The position numbers were made by a program, and so were the translations under genes. This document shows, in pieces, positions 22,366 to 34,098 of a stretch of 64,000 nucleotides of DNA (within the stretch, counting starts at the first letter, position 1; every line of letters starts with the position of its first letter). Below the pieces are notes generated by a model. It was not told the DNA's origin, searched no databases, and saw only the letters and a program-made list of their open reading frames with translations. The stretch is taken from NCBI GenBank assembly GCA_001972305.1, contig BDDD01000885.1, forward strand, positions 1-64,000, in the 5' to 3' direction. This stretch comes from Cephalotus follicularis. Its lineage: Eukaryota > Streptophyta > Magnoliopsida > Oxalidales > Cephalotaceae.

Positions 22366-24529
22366 CTGAGTAGAGATTAGAGCCTTTCAGTAAGTCTTCT
22401 AGAGGAGGACTTAGCCCTCGACAGTAATGCCATCAACCCAGATAAGTAAGCAAAGTAAAGAATACCAAGCACAGAAGGGAACCATGGGTTCTCGGCAGTT
22501 ACTGCCAAGTAGGCTTCGACCTAGATCAGCTCAATGCCACTATAAGTTGGCAACCATATTATGTAACTAGCAGGCTTCGACCTACATCAGCATAGCAAAG
22601 AAAAAGCCAGTTCCTAGCTGAGTCGTACTCCTCGGGTGTTTAGCCGGGAAGGACCCCACTCCTTTATCAGATGCCTTTCTTTTAATGAGTTGTACTCTTA
22701 AGTTTATTTCAGCCTATATAAACTTTCTAGAACCAGCTAAGCAGAGAAAGAGTAAGTTTTTCAAGTACTTTGAACGTTTCTTTATTGTATGCCCTGACAT
22801 ATGCTTTGTTACAGTCTTTTCCCCAGTTGGGATAGTTTTTCATGTTGGGATAGTTTTTCATGTTCATGGTAAGTTTTCCTTCAGCACATTCATTTTTAAG
22901 AATGTACCAGAGGATGTTTTGTTCTCATTTCACTTAGTCAGTTGGACTAATCCCCTCACAGACTGTTTTGCAGACCAGCCAGCAGGAGGAGACCCTCCAG
23001 CTCAGCAGTACATAGCTAGCAAGGTAGTTTTTGAGCTTAGCGCCAGGGAACGTCAGCTCGGGCATTATCATTGCATAGCATGGGGCATTCTTTGGGCTTT
23101 GTTACCCTTTGTTTGTAGTAGAGTAGTTGAGAGTTTTCTTTATGTAAAGATATGATGTTCTTTTTCCTGCCAGAGGAGGCATGTATGTACGCCAGAGGAC
23201 AAATATCTAATAGATGTATGCTTTAGAGATATGTTATGGATGTTTTGAGTATACATATGTGTTTATGATGTGGTTTTATGAACTTCTTATGTTTTGAGTT
23301 TTGTGATCTCAGGCTTGGCGGGGGAGCAAGAGAGTCCATGGGCTTGTATAGCAAAGACGAACTTAGCGGGGGAGAATAGTTAAGGCTAAGGTGGTTGCCT
23401 TAAGTTTTTGTAGTATTACCCGTGGTGGTAGGGTATCCTCGGGTAGGTGCCAGGGAAGGCTGGTTAGAAGAAGGCCCGGGACGGGCACATGTTTGATGGA
23501 TAGCGTTTTGATGATAGTTGTGTTGTTGAGTTGGGCAGAGGTGCCGGGGGACAAGGTGTGTCCCCAGGGGAGCTTAGGTGAGCACGTGTGGTGTGCGTGC
23601 GTTTCTCCCCAGGCATATTGCTTTGGTGTGCTCGTGAGTTGCACGTGTGTGCTCTCCCCGGGCATACTTTGCGCGTTATGTTAAGTCCATGTGTGGAGCA
23701 CGTGGGGCTTAAGTAATGCGGAGCATTTTGGGGCCTTGGTTAAGTGAAGCTTTGGGCTTTTGTTATATGGCGCGTTTGGAGTTTGGTTTTGATGTAGCGC
23801 TGGACATGAGCGGGAGAGGTGTTGGGTCCTCTGTCCCGGTTCCCCAGTTAGCCGCGCGCCCAACCCAGCCCAAGCTTTCTTCTCGGGCAGTTACAGTTTA
23901 AGAGGGTTGTTGGCAAGAGGAGCGCCATCCCTGGTCAGGGCACGTGTCCCTAGAGTTAGCGGGAACGGGTCCTGACAGGAATAATACGACCACTCAATCA
24001 ATCAGTGTCAATAGCTGATAGGCGGTGAGCGTCCGAACAGAGGGCATAGATGGTTGTACAACCAATGCCTACTTCCTGACTAGAGGTCGCTAAACACCTA
24101 TGGTTACGGCCAATCAATAAATATTAATAATAGTCACCGACAATATCACTAACCACTAGACAACGAATGTCTAATCGGTGTGGGACACCACGCTAGCCCG
24201 ACTAGAAATCACTAGTGTGCCTATGTTCTCAATCAATCACTCAATAATCAACACGACTATTTCATCGTTCAACACGATGGGTCGGTCGATAACAATACTG
24301 TGGGTCAATCAATTTTTCAAGCAATCTAGTGGTCGATGGATCAATTAGCCAATTGTCTCAATCAAAAATGATGCGCAATCAATTAATCTGTAGAGAGATC
24401 AAATATCACCTACCTAACCAAGGAGAAAACAATTTGAAAAGAGCTTGAGTGATCTCAAGTGAAATTCAGTCAAGCAATCATTTTGAAAACGAATTGAAAA
24501 CATTTTAAAAATAGAGTACAGGGCCTAAG

Positions 24530-24785
24530 CGACGATGCTACATTGGAAGCGGCGATGCTTAAGAGCCTTGGTGCGTTTATGCAAAAGAGTGCAAAGCGTC
24601 GACATTTTGCCTGTTATGAAATAGGCAGCGTTTAACGGTAGCACTTAAACAATGGATGAACCCAGGCTAAGCGGTGACGTTTACAATCAAAGCATCAATG
24701 CTTTGATCAGAATGTGTTCAATTTAAGGGAGTAACAAGGCTACATGGTGACATTTTAATGCAAAGAGCCAGCGCTTAGTCTAGCA
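24530..24785 (-). repeat. Degenerate TCGA-type array in A2 LTR
   Basis: Units such as aagcgacgatgct, aagcggcgatgctt, aaagcgtcgacattt, aagcggtgacgttt and aagcatcaatgctttg. The AAGC...GCTT arms are better kept than the centre. Equivalent arrays lie at 28106-28375 and 32395-32645. Confidence 0.7.
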
Positions 24786-25019
24786 GAATAGGTTTTGTTC
24801 GCCATTTTCAAAACCATTTTCAATTCAATCTTCCAGAAAATTGTTTTCTTTCCATTTCAATAGTTTGTGTTTAGCATAAAAATATGTTGTTTTTAACGAG
24901 TTAATTGTTATATTTTTATGCTTGGATCAGATTACTTGGGTTGCTTTTATTTGATTTGCAGGTATAAAGGGGAAGATATCAAAGTGCAGTGAAATTGGTT
25001 CAAATTTTGTAAATTACAG

Positions 25020-25460
25020 TATAAAGCGTCGACACTTTCATTTAAAGCATCGACGCCTATCTTCAAAGCGCTGACAGTTCAATTAAAAGCATCGACACTT
25101 TGTGTTTCTCTCTGGTTTTGCATTCTCGACACTTTGGCTATGCTCAATACCTCATCTCTGGCCTGACAAACACCTCAAGTCCACCTCATACTTGTGTTCC
25201 ATGCTTTGCTCTACTCTATATTCACATGCTCGGCACCTCGGCAAGTTCAGTCTCAGCTCGGCATTTTTGTCCTCAGTGCATGTCAACACCTCAAGCTTTG
25301 CTCAGCAAGTTACATTTACAAGTCTGACTTTATGCTCAAAGCGTCGACACTTCACTCGACACCAACAACGCTTTAGGCTTTAAGTGCCAAATATTATACG
25401 CGTATCTTGGCACTTTGTTAAAATACACATATTAAAAGCATCGACACTTTGTGGTCTGTT
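25020..25460 (+). repeat. TCGA-palindrome array upstream of the TATA stretch, Athila LTR
   Basis: Cores at 25029, 25050, 25072 and 25092 (21, 22, 20 bp), followed by scattered units to 25450 (aaagcgtcgacactt, aaagcatcgacactt). Confidence 0.85.
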
Positions 25461-25934
25461 CTGAATAGAAAGTTGCGCACGTGGCTTGATTTGTTGGCAA
25501 TTGTTAGATTATTTTAGCAGTTGATTGTTTAGTATTTTAGGAAAGTTTTTAGGATTGTAATCCTTTCCTTAACATGATTAATTATGTTAAGTTTATTTTC
25601 CTTTTGCATTATGTATTTTGTAATGAATAAATAGAGGAGAGGGGGCTGCACAAACGGAGTCGACACTTTCTTACACAGTGGTCGCCCTCTTCCTTCTCTT
25701 TTCTTTTCAGTCAGTTTTCACAATGTTTAGTAGCTAAACCTTTAAGGTTTTTGGGTTAGAACAAAGCCTAGATTGTATTGCTTCAATTCCATCAATAAAA
25801 ATCCTTGAATATTCAATTTGTTCTTCAATTTTTTTCCTTCACACACACATTGTCTATCTAATTAAAATCCATAAACATCTTGCCGGTGAATATGAACGTT
25901 GATGAATAAACGGTTTTTTAAGCGATCAATGGAG

Positions 25935-26090
25935 TCTACTCATACGGTTTGTCACAATGAACACACTCCGTATAGACCTAGCATGTCTACTCATACGATT
26001 TGTCGCTGCTGTCGTACTCCGTATAGACCTAGCATGACTGATCATACGATTTGTCATCACAGTCGCACTCCGTATTGACCTAACTGTCGT
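25935..26090 (+). repeat. Three 51-bp tandem units with ATACGG/CCGTAT arms, Athila LTR
   Basis: catacg occurs at 25941, 25992 and 26043, each followed about 25 bp later by actccgtat. Each unit can therefore fold on itself through ATACGG and CCGTAT. The same triplet is at 39336-39485 and 46338-46487 in the reverse-strand copies. Confidence 0.85.
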
Positions 26091-26261
26091 TGGTTATCAT
26101 GGTTTGATCGTTCAAGTAAGTGAATTGTTCAATATAATCTATAATGAGTTTCTATACCCTAAAACTGACTTTAATTTGCATATTTTATTCCCTTTAATTT
26201 ACTGCTTTGATAATTCATAGTTGCATGCATTACAAATTTGTTAGTTCTCAATCCAGTGCTT

Positions 26262-26392
26262 AACCGTTGACGCTTTACTTGATAGCGTCGACGCTTTCCT
26301 CATTTGTTTAGTTTACGTCGACGCCTCAAGTCGATGCTTTCCTTGTTTTTTTTATATATAACCGTCGATGCCTTGACAAAGCGTCGACCCTT
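26262..26392 (+). repeat. Second TCGA array in Athila solo LTR
   Basis: Units cgttgacgctt, gcgtcgacgctttcc, acgtcgacgcc, agtcgatgctttcc, cgtcgatgcc and gcgtcgaccc, flanked by ctttcct stretches. Confidence 0.8.
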
Positions 26393-27090
26393 TCCTGCCT
26401 GTTTTAATTAGTTTAGCTTATTTTGCATGTTTAGGAGTAGATTTTGATAATAATTCTCTATTTTGCATACTTCGCCTAAGTTGAATAGATTAAAATTAAT
26501 TTAACTTGATTTTCTAGCATTCGGCCTGTTACTGCACAACCGTGCACTTGTGGTATAAATTTAAACATTCAAAATACGTGAACAGTTTGTAAACATCATT
26601 TAGGGTTTATAAAACTAGTTTGTACCAATTTAATCCATTGATTTAACCCTAGAATCATTCTAGGTAGAAATCCAACCAAAACCCAAAAAACTCAATCAAA
26701 GTCAATACAATCCATTTCAATTAATTTTATCAATTAATACAGTTCTATATGTGCATAATCATTTTCATTTTGGGTGTACATTTCCTACCAAATGCTTAGA
26801 AGCTTGTAGATGTTGAATATATCAGACAATTCAGGTCAGACTCAAGTCTAATGTTCTCCAAGCTCCAACCTGAACGTGATCCCATACTTTCAAAACTCAA
26901 CTTAAACACACCCGAATAATAAATGAAGTATGAAAACTCAATCAATATAATAATGATGAGTATATAAAATACTCTAATCCTGTCAATAACAATACATCAG
27001 GTATATAAAACACCTCAATCGGTCAATAGAATACAATAATAACAACGCATACATACGATAAAGTACAATACAATAGTTCAGGTCGTTACA

Positions 27091-27262
27091 ATTATGCTTT
27101 GTGTTATCAAGGACATGATTTGCGCTTATTGGGTTATTCATATGCTGATTTGGAAGGAGATTTAGATTAGTGCAAATCAATTTGAGGATACATTTTCTCG
27201 CTAAACCAAGGAGCAATATGTTGGAGTATCAAGAAACAGACATGCACAGCTCTATCGACAAT
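27091..27262 (+). pseudogene. Copia P: RNase H remnant
   Basis: Copia RNase H sequence resumes right after the A2 LTR with DLRLLGYSYADLEGDL, then a GYIFSLNQGAICWSIKKQTCTALST-like stretch up to 27258. It would have degraded the RNA strand during reverse transcription. The piece ends at the next family A LTR and belongs to the same host element as 5810-10636. Confidence 0.88.
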
Positions 27263-28105
27263 TGTAGCGACCTAAACTTATCTGTTATATTTTATCATAT
27301 GCTTGGTACTAAGTTTGGATTGGAGTATTTTATACTCATCCTAATTATTATTGATATGTATAAATATTTCTTTTATTATTCGGACTCGTTATATCTGTTT
27401 TTCAGGAATGTGTGGCCACTATTATTGTGAACCACTTGTTACACTTTAAACTCTACCCACACATCCCTTATTTCACATTCTCTCCCTCACCCATCCCCCT
27501 CACTCTCTTTGTCTCTAACATTTCCTTATCTCATTTCTTATCTCCATTCTACACCACACAGCACACATACTTTTCATTAAATAATACTACACCTATATAC
27601 CATACACACTTCTCTTTACTGAAGATACAAAACAAAACACACATAAACACTTTCACTCCCTCTCTCTCTCTCTGCCAAATCTACCAGTAACCAAAGGGAA
27701 GATTTTGAGCGCATCTCTTTGCATCAACAACAGCATCTACACTTGCCATTGAAGCTTGCTCAACCAGTGGATTTTAGACTTGAGTCTAACCTCTATTTTC
27801 TTATTGAATCTCTCAACCACAAGCGTCAAGCATTTTGGTAGAGTTTCTCTACCTAAAATGCTACTTATTATGCTTAATATATCTTTTATAACTGATTGTG
27901 TGATTGATTATTAGTTAAAACGGGTTGTTAGTATATTTTAGGGTTTTTATGATACTTGACATAGAATAGATTATAGGGTTTAATCTTTGAAATAAATGGT
28001 TCTAAACTGTTATAAAGACCCCTAATATACCTTTACAAACCCTTGGAACTAGAAGAAAACATTCTCACAAAGGATTGATTGAAAATGGAAATGTTACTGT
28101 CTGTC

Positions 28106-28375
28106 TAAGCATTGGTGCTTTACCCAGAAGCGTCGCCACTCAGTACGGTTTATATCTAAAAATCAAGCGAAACCCAACCAAAGCACTGACACTCTGATGT
28201 TAAGCGCCATCGCTTAAGCTGGTTTCATCCCAGTGCTCAACGCTACCGACTAAGCTCTAGCCTCTTTTACACTGGCAGAGCGTTGACGCTTTAAGTGTAA
28301 CCGTCACTGCTTAGCACACTTACTACAGAACTGAACTAAGGCCTTAAGCGTCGCCACTCACGATGGAAGCACCGC
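28106..28375 (+). repeat. TCGC/TCGA-type array in A3 LTR
   Basis: Units aagcattggtgcttt, aagcgtcgccact, aagcactgacact, aagcgccatcgctt, gcgttgacgcttt, aagcgtcgccactc. The arms match the other arrays while the centres vary. Confidence 0.75.
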
Positions 28376-28909
28376 CTCTTGGGCCATGTTTTCTACTATT
28401 TAAACTATTTTAATACGTTTTCAAAATAATTGCTTAATTGAATCGATCTTGAGATCACTTAAGCTTTTTAAACTATTTTCTCTCTGGTTAGGCAGGTCAT
28501 GATATTTCGGTAAATCAATTGATTTGTATAGCACTATCAATAGATACGATTGACCAACAAATTCACTAACCAAGTAGAATTTCTTGACTGACTAATTTGG
28601 GAGTATAGTCCACCCATCGACCAACCCTTCATATTGTACGATTTTGTAGTCGCATTAATTAACATTTGACTGATTTGACTGGGACCATAGGTATGTTCGA
28701 TCTCTATTCAAGCTGACCAGAATATGGTCAAATGTCCATTGTTCTCCCTGTTGGACCTTCGTCGCCTTTTTTCTTTTAATATTGATTTGTATTGATTTAT
28801 TGTTCCTATTAGACCTACCGCGTGACCCTAGTTAGGTATGACACGATCGGTACATACCTTCGAACGATATTATTACTTGAATCACCTACGGGTAGAACTA
28901 TTACCCTCT

Positions 28910-29105
28910 GGTGGCACTTACCACAGTGAATACGCTCAGATGGGACTTACCGTTGCATGTACAATGACACTTACCATCGAGGATGCACTTGTATGGCACT
29001 TATTACCAAGTATGTTCACTAGTGAAACTTACCACCGCGTATGTGCTTAGATGACACTTACCACTGAGTAGGCACTTACATGACACTTACCACTAAGTAG
29101 GCTTA
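28910..29105 (+). repeat. Tandem module of about 28 bp (gacacttaccactgagtagg) in A3 LTR
   Basis: cttacc or its variants start at 28917, 28946, 28971, about 28999, 29029, 29057 and 29086, giving steps of 25-30 bp. It occupies the position held by different modules in A1 (1900-2060) and in the LTR at 31439 (32820-33230). Confidence 0.8.
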
Positions 29106-29922
29106 GTGGGTTTAATCTATCGATCTAAGCCCACTATGTCGATCTTTCCATTCTCTCTACAGGACTACCTTCCAAGGTTTCAATTGTCACTTGAAATTGA
29201 CATGATTTGACTAGTACAGATTTGAGGTCACACGCTCTATAGGATTTACTTGATTTGATGAGAGTGTACTCGCATTCTATAATTGATTGTCTGTTAGATG
29301 ATTGATATGACTGATGATTAGATCTCACTCCTATACACCAGTATAGGACGGTTGTATACGACTGATAGATCACAATTGGCATTAATGCATTTTACATTCC
29401 ATACATCATTACTGTACACTTTATATTTGACACCGTGCACTTACACATTTATGTGATACTGCAAACCTATACATTGCATAATCTATGCATAGAGATGTAT
29501 CTACTTGGTCCTATGGCTAACCTATCATTCGGGATAAGGACTCTATTTTGTTAAAGGTAACCCTACCGATACCGGTGGTCATGGAGATTTCTAGTTCCAC
29601 CTTTCCTTAGAAGACTTGAAGATTGTAATGCTTTAATGCTTTTAACCTGTACTGAACCTGTAGTGTATTTGTATTAATATCGTACTGAAACTCATTCTTG
29701 TAATAATTAGTATGGTTTAATATTATTACTTCTGAAGCTTAAGGAATTACATGTGTTGTAATAAAGTTTTAAGTTATCCTGCCTTTAATACAATACCTAG
29801 GGCCGACTACTATATTTGACTGTATATCACCATAAGTGACATCGTGTGTCCGGCCCTTCGGGCACAAGCATCACTATGATAGAGGCTAAATTTAATACTC
29901 GTTTTGTAGCAGTGCAAGAGGC

Positions 29923-31384
29923 AGTATTGATGGAATCAGATATACCGAGTCCGGTGCCAAAATGGTCAAAGGGTGTAAGGGTGTAGAATAAAAATTTAAA
30001 CATACAATCATGGCAACGGAATAACACCCTATATAACAAAACAAATCCATTATGGCACGTCCATAGTCCACATGGATCTCCACAACATCAACAGAATTGA
30101 ATTGGTGTCACCATTGCAAACAATGGTGACACACAAGCATGGCAAGAAGAAGAGGGACCAAAGGTTATACCAGTGGGTGAAGGCTCCTTCTTTCTTTGCC
30201 GGTACGAGCTTGAGTAGATTCCCTTTGATGTTCTCCAAGCCTCAGGAACAGCAAGTAATCCAACCAGCAATCACAAAGTGTATGAACTCACACTCTCTCT
30301 CACTTAGCTTAGAAAAGGTGTATTGATTTTGACCAATGAAGTCAACAAATAATCCACCCTAGATAAGCCTTTGCTTGGTGTATACCAGATGAAGAATCAC
30401 TCACAATCTACAGAGGAATTTGAGTTCTCAATTGCCCAGCAAAAACTCAAACCTTTTTCTTTTTGGATCAGCCACTTTATTTTCTGCAGAAATGCTTTTT
30501 AACTAGCCTCCATTTCTCTCTCCCAATCTGCCATTCACTTAGAATCATGGCCTTCACTCCCTAGGAGTCTGAAGCCATGATTCCCACGTTTCTAAAACGT
30601 GTAAAATCAAGAGAAACCGGCTAAGGATGTGAGAGAAGTAGTACCCACGAAGTGAGATCGTGCACTGGTTGCACGTTCTGCTCAAAGACGTCGACGCCTT
30701 CCAAAGGACGTCGACGCCTATGCAACGTGGTACTAAAGCACATCGATGCTTTCTAAAAGACGTCGACGTCTTTATCAGAGAAAAGCATCGACGTCTTTCT
30801 AAAAGACATCGACGCCTTCTGGCCAGTCAAGCATAAAGGGTCTAACTCTTTTAGTGATCTCTTATAACTTTCAAACATTGGTTAAGTAAGATCAAGCATA
30901 TGTGTTTCCACAAAATGCAAAATCCACACAACCGATATTTGACACCAAGACTTAATATGTCTAACATATTAAAGATTCAGTGTACACGCTCCCAGCGCGC
31001 ACCCCGTATTTGCCCTAGTGTCCAACACAAATGGTAGTGAGAGAATCCATCCCCCGATTCCATGAGCAGGAAACATACGTGCAAGTCTATCCGGTTCACT
31101 AATGCCCATAAAGTGAACCTATGACTCGGAACAAGTTTGACATAAGGAGTAAGGTAACCAGTCTCACAGCCTCCATGCCAGGCATCCAACCTTATGTCGG
31201 GGCATCACTAGTATAAGTAGGCGATTAAATGAACTACTTCAATTATGTGATAAAATACAAGTGATATAGCCATAACAAATTTAGCACGCATCATATATAT
31301 AAGAATAAGATTGTTCCATACATGGTAAGATATAATATGACAACCCATCTAATGGCTTGTCGGGTCACTATATCTAACAAGTAT
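29923..31384 (-). mobile_element. Copia T solo LTR with TSD AGTAT
   Basis: 29928-31379 (1452 bp) runs from TGATGGAATCAG to ATATCTAACA, flanked by AGTAT at 29923-29927 and 31380-31384. Orientation follows the copy at 62545-63375, which adjoins a Copia RNase H on the minus strand. It carries a TCGA array at 30688-30820, which the copy at 62545 lacks. Confidence 0.92.
30688..30820 (-). repeat. TCGA-palindrome array in T solo LTR
   Basis: Six units such as aaagacgtcgacgcctt, taaaagacgtcgacgtcttt and aaagcatcgacgtcttt. TCGA starts at 30691, 30711, 30743, 30763, 30788 and 30809. The units are grouped in pairs spaced 20-21 bp. Confidence 0.92.
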
Positions 31385-32084
31385 GACTGAGAAAATTCTC
31401 ACAAGACCTTGCCATTGTTACTGACACTGAAAAACCAGTGTAACGCCCCGAAACAACCCCTTTATGATTCAGTATATTTTGCAGCACATGGTACGGTATA
31501 TAGATGTTATGGACGATGTTTGTGCATATGGATACAGATTATATGAGGGTATTTTCAATACCAATATGGTATCATGGTATGTCTGTTTACGGTATTTAAT
31601 ATGCATGGGGGTAGAGATTAGTGAGAAACCTATAAATAGATACCAAAAGCACTAAACACGTTCATTGTCTCTCATTTCTCTCCTCTCTCTCTCTCTCTAA
31701 CCCAAACTCACACAAAACCACTCCAAACAGCAGATTTTTCATGGGAAATCTTATGGGATGGGTATATGATTAATCATAGACCTGATTAACACAAAATTAA
31801 AGCTCCATTGACCAAGAACTTGAGTTCTTCCTCACTTTTCTCCACCCAGAAGCCAAGAACAAGCTTCAATCTTTGGCAAAAACCTTCTCTACCTAAATAT
31901 CGTATGATTTACATGTATATGCATATGTATAAACAATTTGAATGGATTAAACTGGATGGATTGGTATGAATTTCTATGTTTTGGTTTTATAAAGGGATTT
32001 GGGGTTTTTAGCCTAAAATTGATAAGGAATAGATTTTAATGACTAAAACTAGTTTTAATGGCATAGATAGGAGTGAAAATTTAA

Positions 32085-32350
32085 AACCAAAAACCGAAGA
32101 AAAAAAAAACCAAAACTGAACCGAAATAAAATTCAGTTTCGGCTAATTCGGTTTTTAAAAGATTAAATTTCAGTTAATAAAAAAAATCTAAATATCAAAT
32201 TTTATTAATTTTTTTATTCTTGCTTATTGATATATCATATATTCACCTTTGAAATTGAATTAAGCCTTTTCTATATATTATGCTAAAATATGTTCTATAT
32301 ATTTAATGTCATATACATTATGGAAACATGTTTGAAGAAAGAAATTGATT
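32085..32350 (+). repeat. AT-rich patch with accgaa/ttcggt direct and inverted motifs
   Basis: aaaccgaag, aactgaaccgaaat, cagtttcggctaattcggttt and a long A/T-only tail. Similar motif-rich patches occur in plant genomes near small transposons, but I see no terminal repeats or target duplication. No class is assigned. Confidence 0.35.
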
Positions 32351-32394
32351 TGCAAAAGTTTAAACTTATGAACCCTAAGTTCTGCCGCACTAAG

Positions 32395-32645
32395 TGACAA
32401 CGCCCAGCCCATGAGCGTCGCCGATTAGGACTTGATTTAAATGAGGATTACGCTTTCAAACTGTCAATGCTTAACCTTGTTTTGGTAGCATTTGGCTAAG
32501 CGGTGATGCCTAGTCTTGAGCATCACCGCTTATGCCATTTTCCAACATGAACAAAACCTATTGTCGTGCCTAACCGATGACACTTGACCTAACTGTTGAT
32601 GCTTAAGCGCTAAGCATCGACGCCCAGGTTTAAGGTGTCGTCGCT
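32395..32645 (+). repeat. TCGC/TCGA-type array in the LTR at 31439
   Basis: Units gagcgtcgccgatt, taagcggtgatgcctag, gagcatcaccgctta, aagcatcgacgcc and ggtgtcgtcgctt. The arms are kept while the centres have largely drifted. Confidence 0.65.
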
Positions 32646-32819
32646 TAAAGCTCATAGATTTTCTAAAATGTTTTGAAAGTATGTTTTCAAACTGCTTTTC
32701 TTCCGGGTCCTTTTCTAGGCCCGTGGTACTGTTATGGCTGGGTTTCTACTCAGATTTTAAAGATGACATGGTAAAGGTAAGGGTACAGTAGAGTCTATAG
32801 ATTTTTCATGATACGTGAT

Positions 32820-33230
32820 TGGTTGAGCTCCTACTAGTCCACCAATAGGCAACCAATTCTAGTCGAGCTCCTGTTGGTCTATCAATAGGCGACTAGATAT
32901 AGGAACCTTTAGCTTGTGCCACATTAGGGAAGGTTTATACTCATGTACGGATAGGGTACAGATCTCATGACCGGTTGAGCTCCTATCGATCCACCTGCAG
33001 GCAACTAGGTCTAGTGAGCTCTTATCGGTCTACCGGTAGGCACTACATGTCTAGGCCTCGAGCTTCTTCCACCTTCAAAGGGGCTCTAAACTCATGATGA
33101 TACAGTACATACAGATGATTATATGCTACAGCCTGATATAATGATATGCTACAACATTACGAATACAAACGGATGTACGGATCTATAACTAGTTGAGCTC
33201 CTATCGGTCTACCGGTAGACAAATAGAGGT
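32820..33230 (+). repeat. Module gagctcctatcggtctaccggtaggcaacta repeated in LTR
   Basis: At least five imperfect units (near 32825, 32868, 32985, 33010 and 33195), each with a short palindrome such as ctaccggtag inside. Spacing is irregular because other sequence separates them. Confidence 0.75.
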
Positions 33231-34098
33231 TCTTAAACTCGAGCTTGTGCCGGGTTAGACTTACAGATGATGATATGCTCAGTTTACCACTTATATATGC
33301 TGGTATGGGACAGTGTATATATCTTTCTAACCACCTCATTGTCTGATACATGTATGGATATGAGTGTATAATTATGTTAATGATCTATACATATGTCGAT
33401 ATGGGACGGTTATATATATGGATTCGTTAACCATAATTGTTCACGCATTATGCCATGACATGCATTTATATTTGTAATATCTGCTCATATCATATGCATA
33501 GGGGTTGAGTTTCTTTGAGGCAGTAGTACCGACTCATCCTTCAAGATGGGTCAACGTTATGTGTTTAGGTACAAACGGATCAGGGGCCAATGGCAGTGGC
33601 CATAGAAAGAGAGATCAATGAAGACAAGGATGTTTGGAGTGTGAATTTATGGATGTTCCACTTATGGTTTTATGTATAGAATGAATACGTGGATATGGTT
33701 TATGTATGTTATGGAATTGTAAGGATTCGTATTGACATAGTATGTTTTAGCGATGGACTATAATGTATAGTATTGATGTTCAAGAATGTTGAATGTATGC
33801 ATGCACATATGCATGAAAGTCTTAAGTAGTCATGATTTTTCGCTACACGGAGTAGGCTCTTACTAGTACCCCCAACATATGGAATAAGAGACCGAACAGA
33901 TTTGGGTGACAACAAGGACCCCCTATGGGTTCGGGGTGTCATAGTCGGTATCAGAGCGGTGTTGGCCTACTAGTTAAGCCTGATTGATGGTTATGGGTTG
34001 ACTGAATGGATACATGACTTATGTGTTTACATGGTTAATGCTTTTGGTATTGGATATATATGCGTTAATTGACAACGACCTCTTTATAGGGTAGAGAC

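Larger units (their letters stand above)
21354..23982 (+). mobile_element. Solo LTR C (2.6 kb) with TSD GGAAT
   Basis: Runs from TGTAACGCCCCG (21359) to GGGTCCTGACA (23977), flanked by GGAAT at 21354-21358 and 23978-23982, inside the A2 LTR. There is no polymerase, primer site or internal LTR pair that I can see, so it is a solo LTR or a non-coding LTR unit of Gypsy style. It holds GA and TTC microsatellites, a 137-bp internal duplication and a GC-richer part (about 23380-23960). An open frame of 156 codons at 22685-23155 resembles no family I know and is probably fortuitous. Confidence 0.8.
24863..26589 (+). mobile_element. Athila-type solo LTR with TSD GTTTG
   Basis: The LTR runs from TGTTTAGCATAAAAATATG (24868) to ATACGTGAACA (26584), 1717 bp, flanked by GTTTG at 24863-24867 and 26585-26589. 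It matches the reverse-strand LTR at 38874-40729, which adjoins an Athila-type gag-protease; that gives the family. A TATA-like aataaataga lies near 25626. Two TCGA arrays and a 51-bp triplicate repeat are inside. Confidence 0.9.
10637..27090 (-). mobile_element. Family A LTR (copy A2), reverse strand, holding three nested insertions
   Basis: Left end TGTAACACCCAGCG and right end GGTCGTTACA. The minus-strand start TGTAACGACCTGAACT matches the plus-strand start of the copy at 27263 (TGTAGCGACCTAAACT). It lies in the RNase H region of Copia P. It has received the Tekay element (11189-21014), solo LTR C (21359-23977) and the Athila-type solo LTR (24868-26584), each with an exact 5-bp duplication. 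Removing these leaves about 2.28 kb, so it is a solo LTR. The target duplication of A2 itself is not clearly visible (TGGAC on the left, ATTAT on the right). Confidence 0.8.
27263..29870 (+). mobile_element. Family A LTR (copy A3), plus strand, inside Copia P
   Basis: Starts TGTAGCGACCTAAACT at 27263 and ends near 29870, just before Copia P resumes. The flanks acaat (27258-27262) and actat (29873-29877) look like a slightly decayed target duplication. No internal region is present, so it is a solo LTR of about 2.6 kb. It contains a pyrimidine-rich leader (27455-27675), the conserved hairpin (27837-27853), a TCGA-type array and a 28-bp tandem module. Confidence 0.8.
5810..31438 (+). mobile_element. 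Old Copia element P, in five pieces
   Basis: Ty1/Copia polyprotein remnants in order along the plus strand: GAG-pre-integrase and integrase core (5810-6603), reverse transcriptase (9040-10636), RNase H (27091-27262, 29873-29927, 31385-31438). The pieces are separated by LTR insertions, with exact target duplications at 6599/9035 and 29923/31380. The 5' LTR and gag lie left of the window, and the rest lies beyond the insertion at 31439. The element is broken by several large insertions and many small lesions and is the oldest recognisable layer here. Confidence 0.85.
29873..31438 (+). pseudogene. Copia P: last RNase H pieces either side of the T solo LTR
   Basis: 29873-29927 reads MIEAKF..., then AVQEAV; 31385-31438 reads LAIVTDTEKP. 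Both are standard Copia RNase H stretches, separated only by the T solo LTR with its AGTAT duplication. The second piece stops at the LTR beginning at 31439. Confidence 0.8.

Noticed and set aside
22685-23155. 156-codon open frame in LTR C as a possible host or element gene
   Set aside because: No recognisable domain, lies wholly within a solo LTR, no supporting signals; kept only as a remark.
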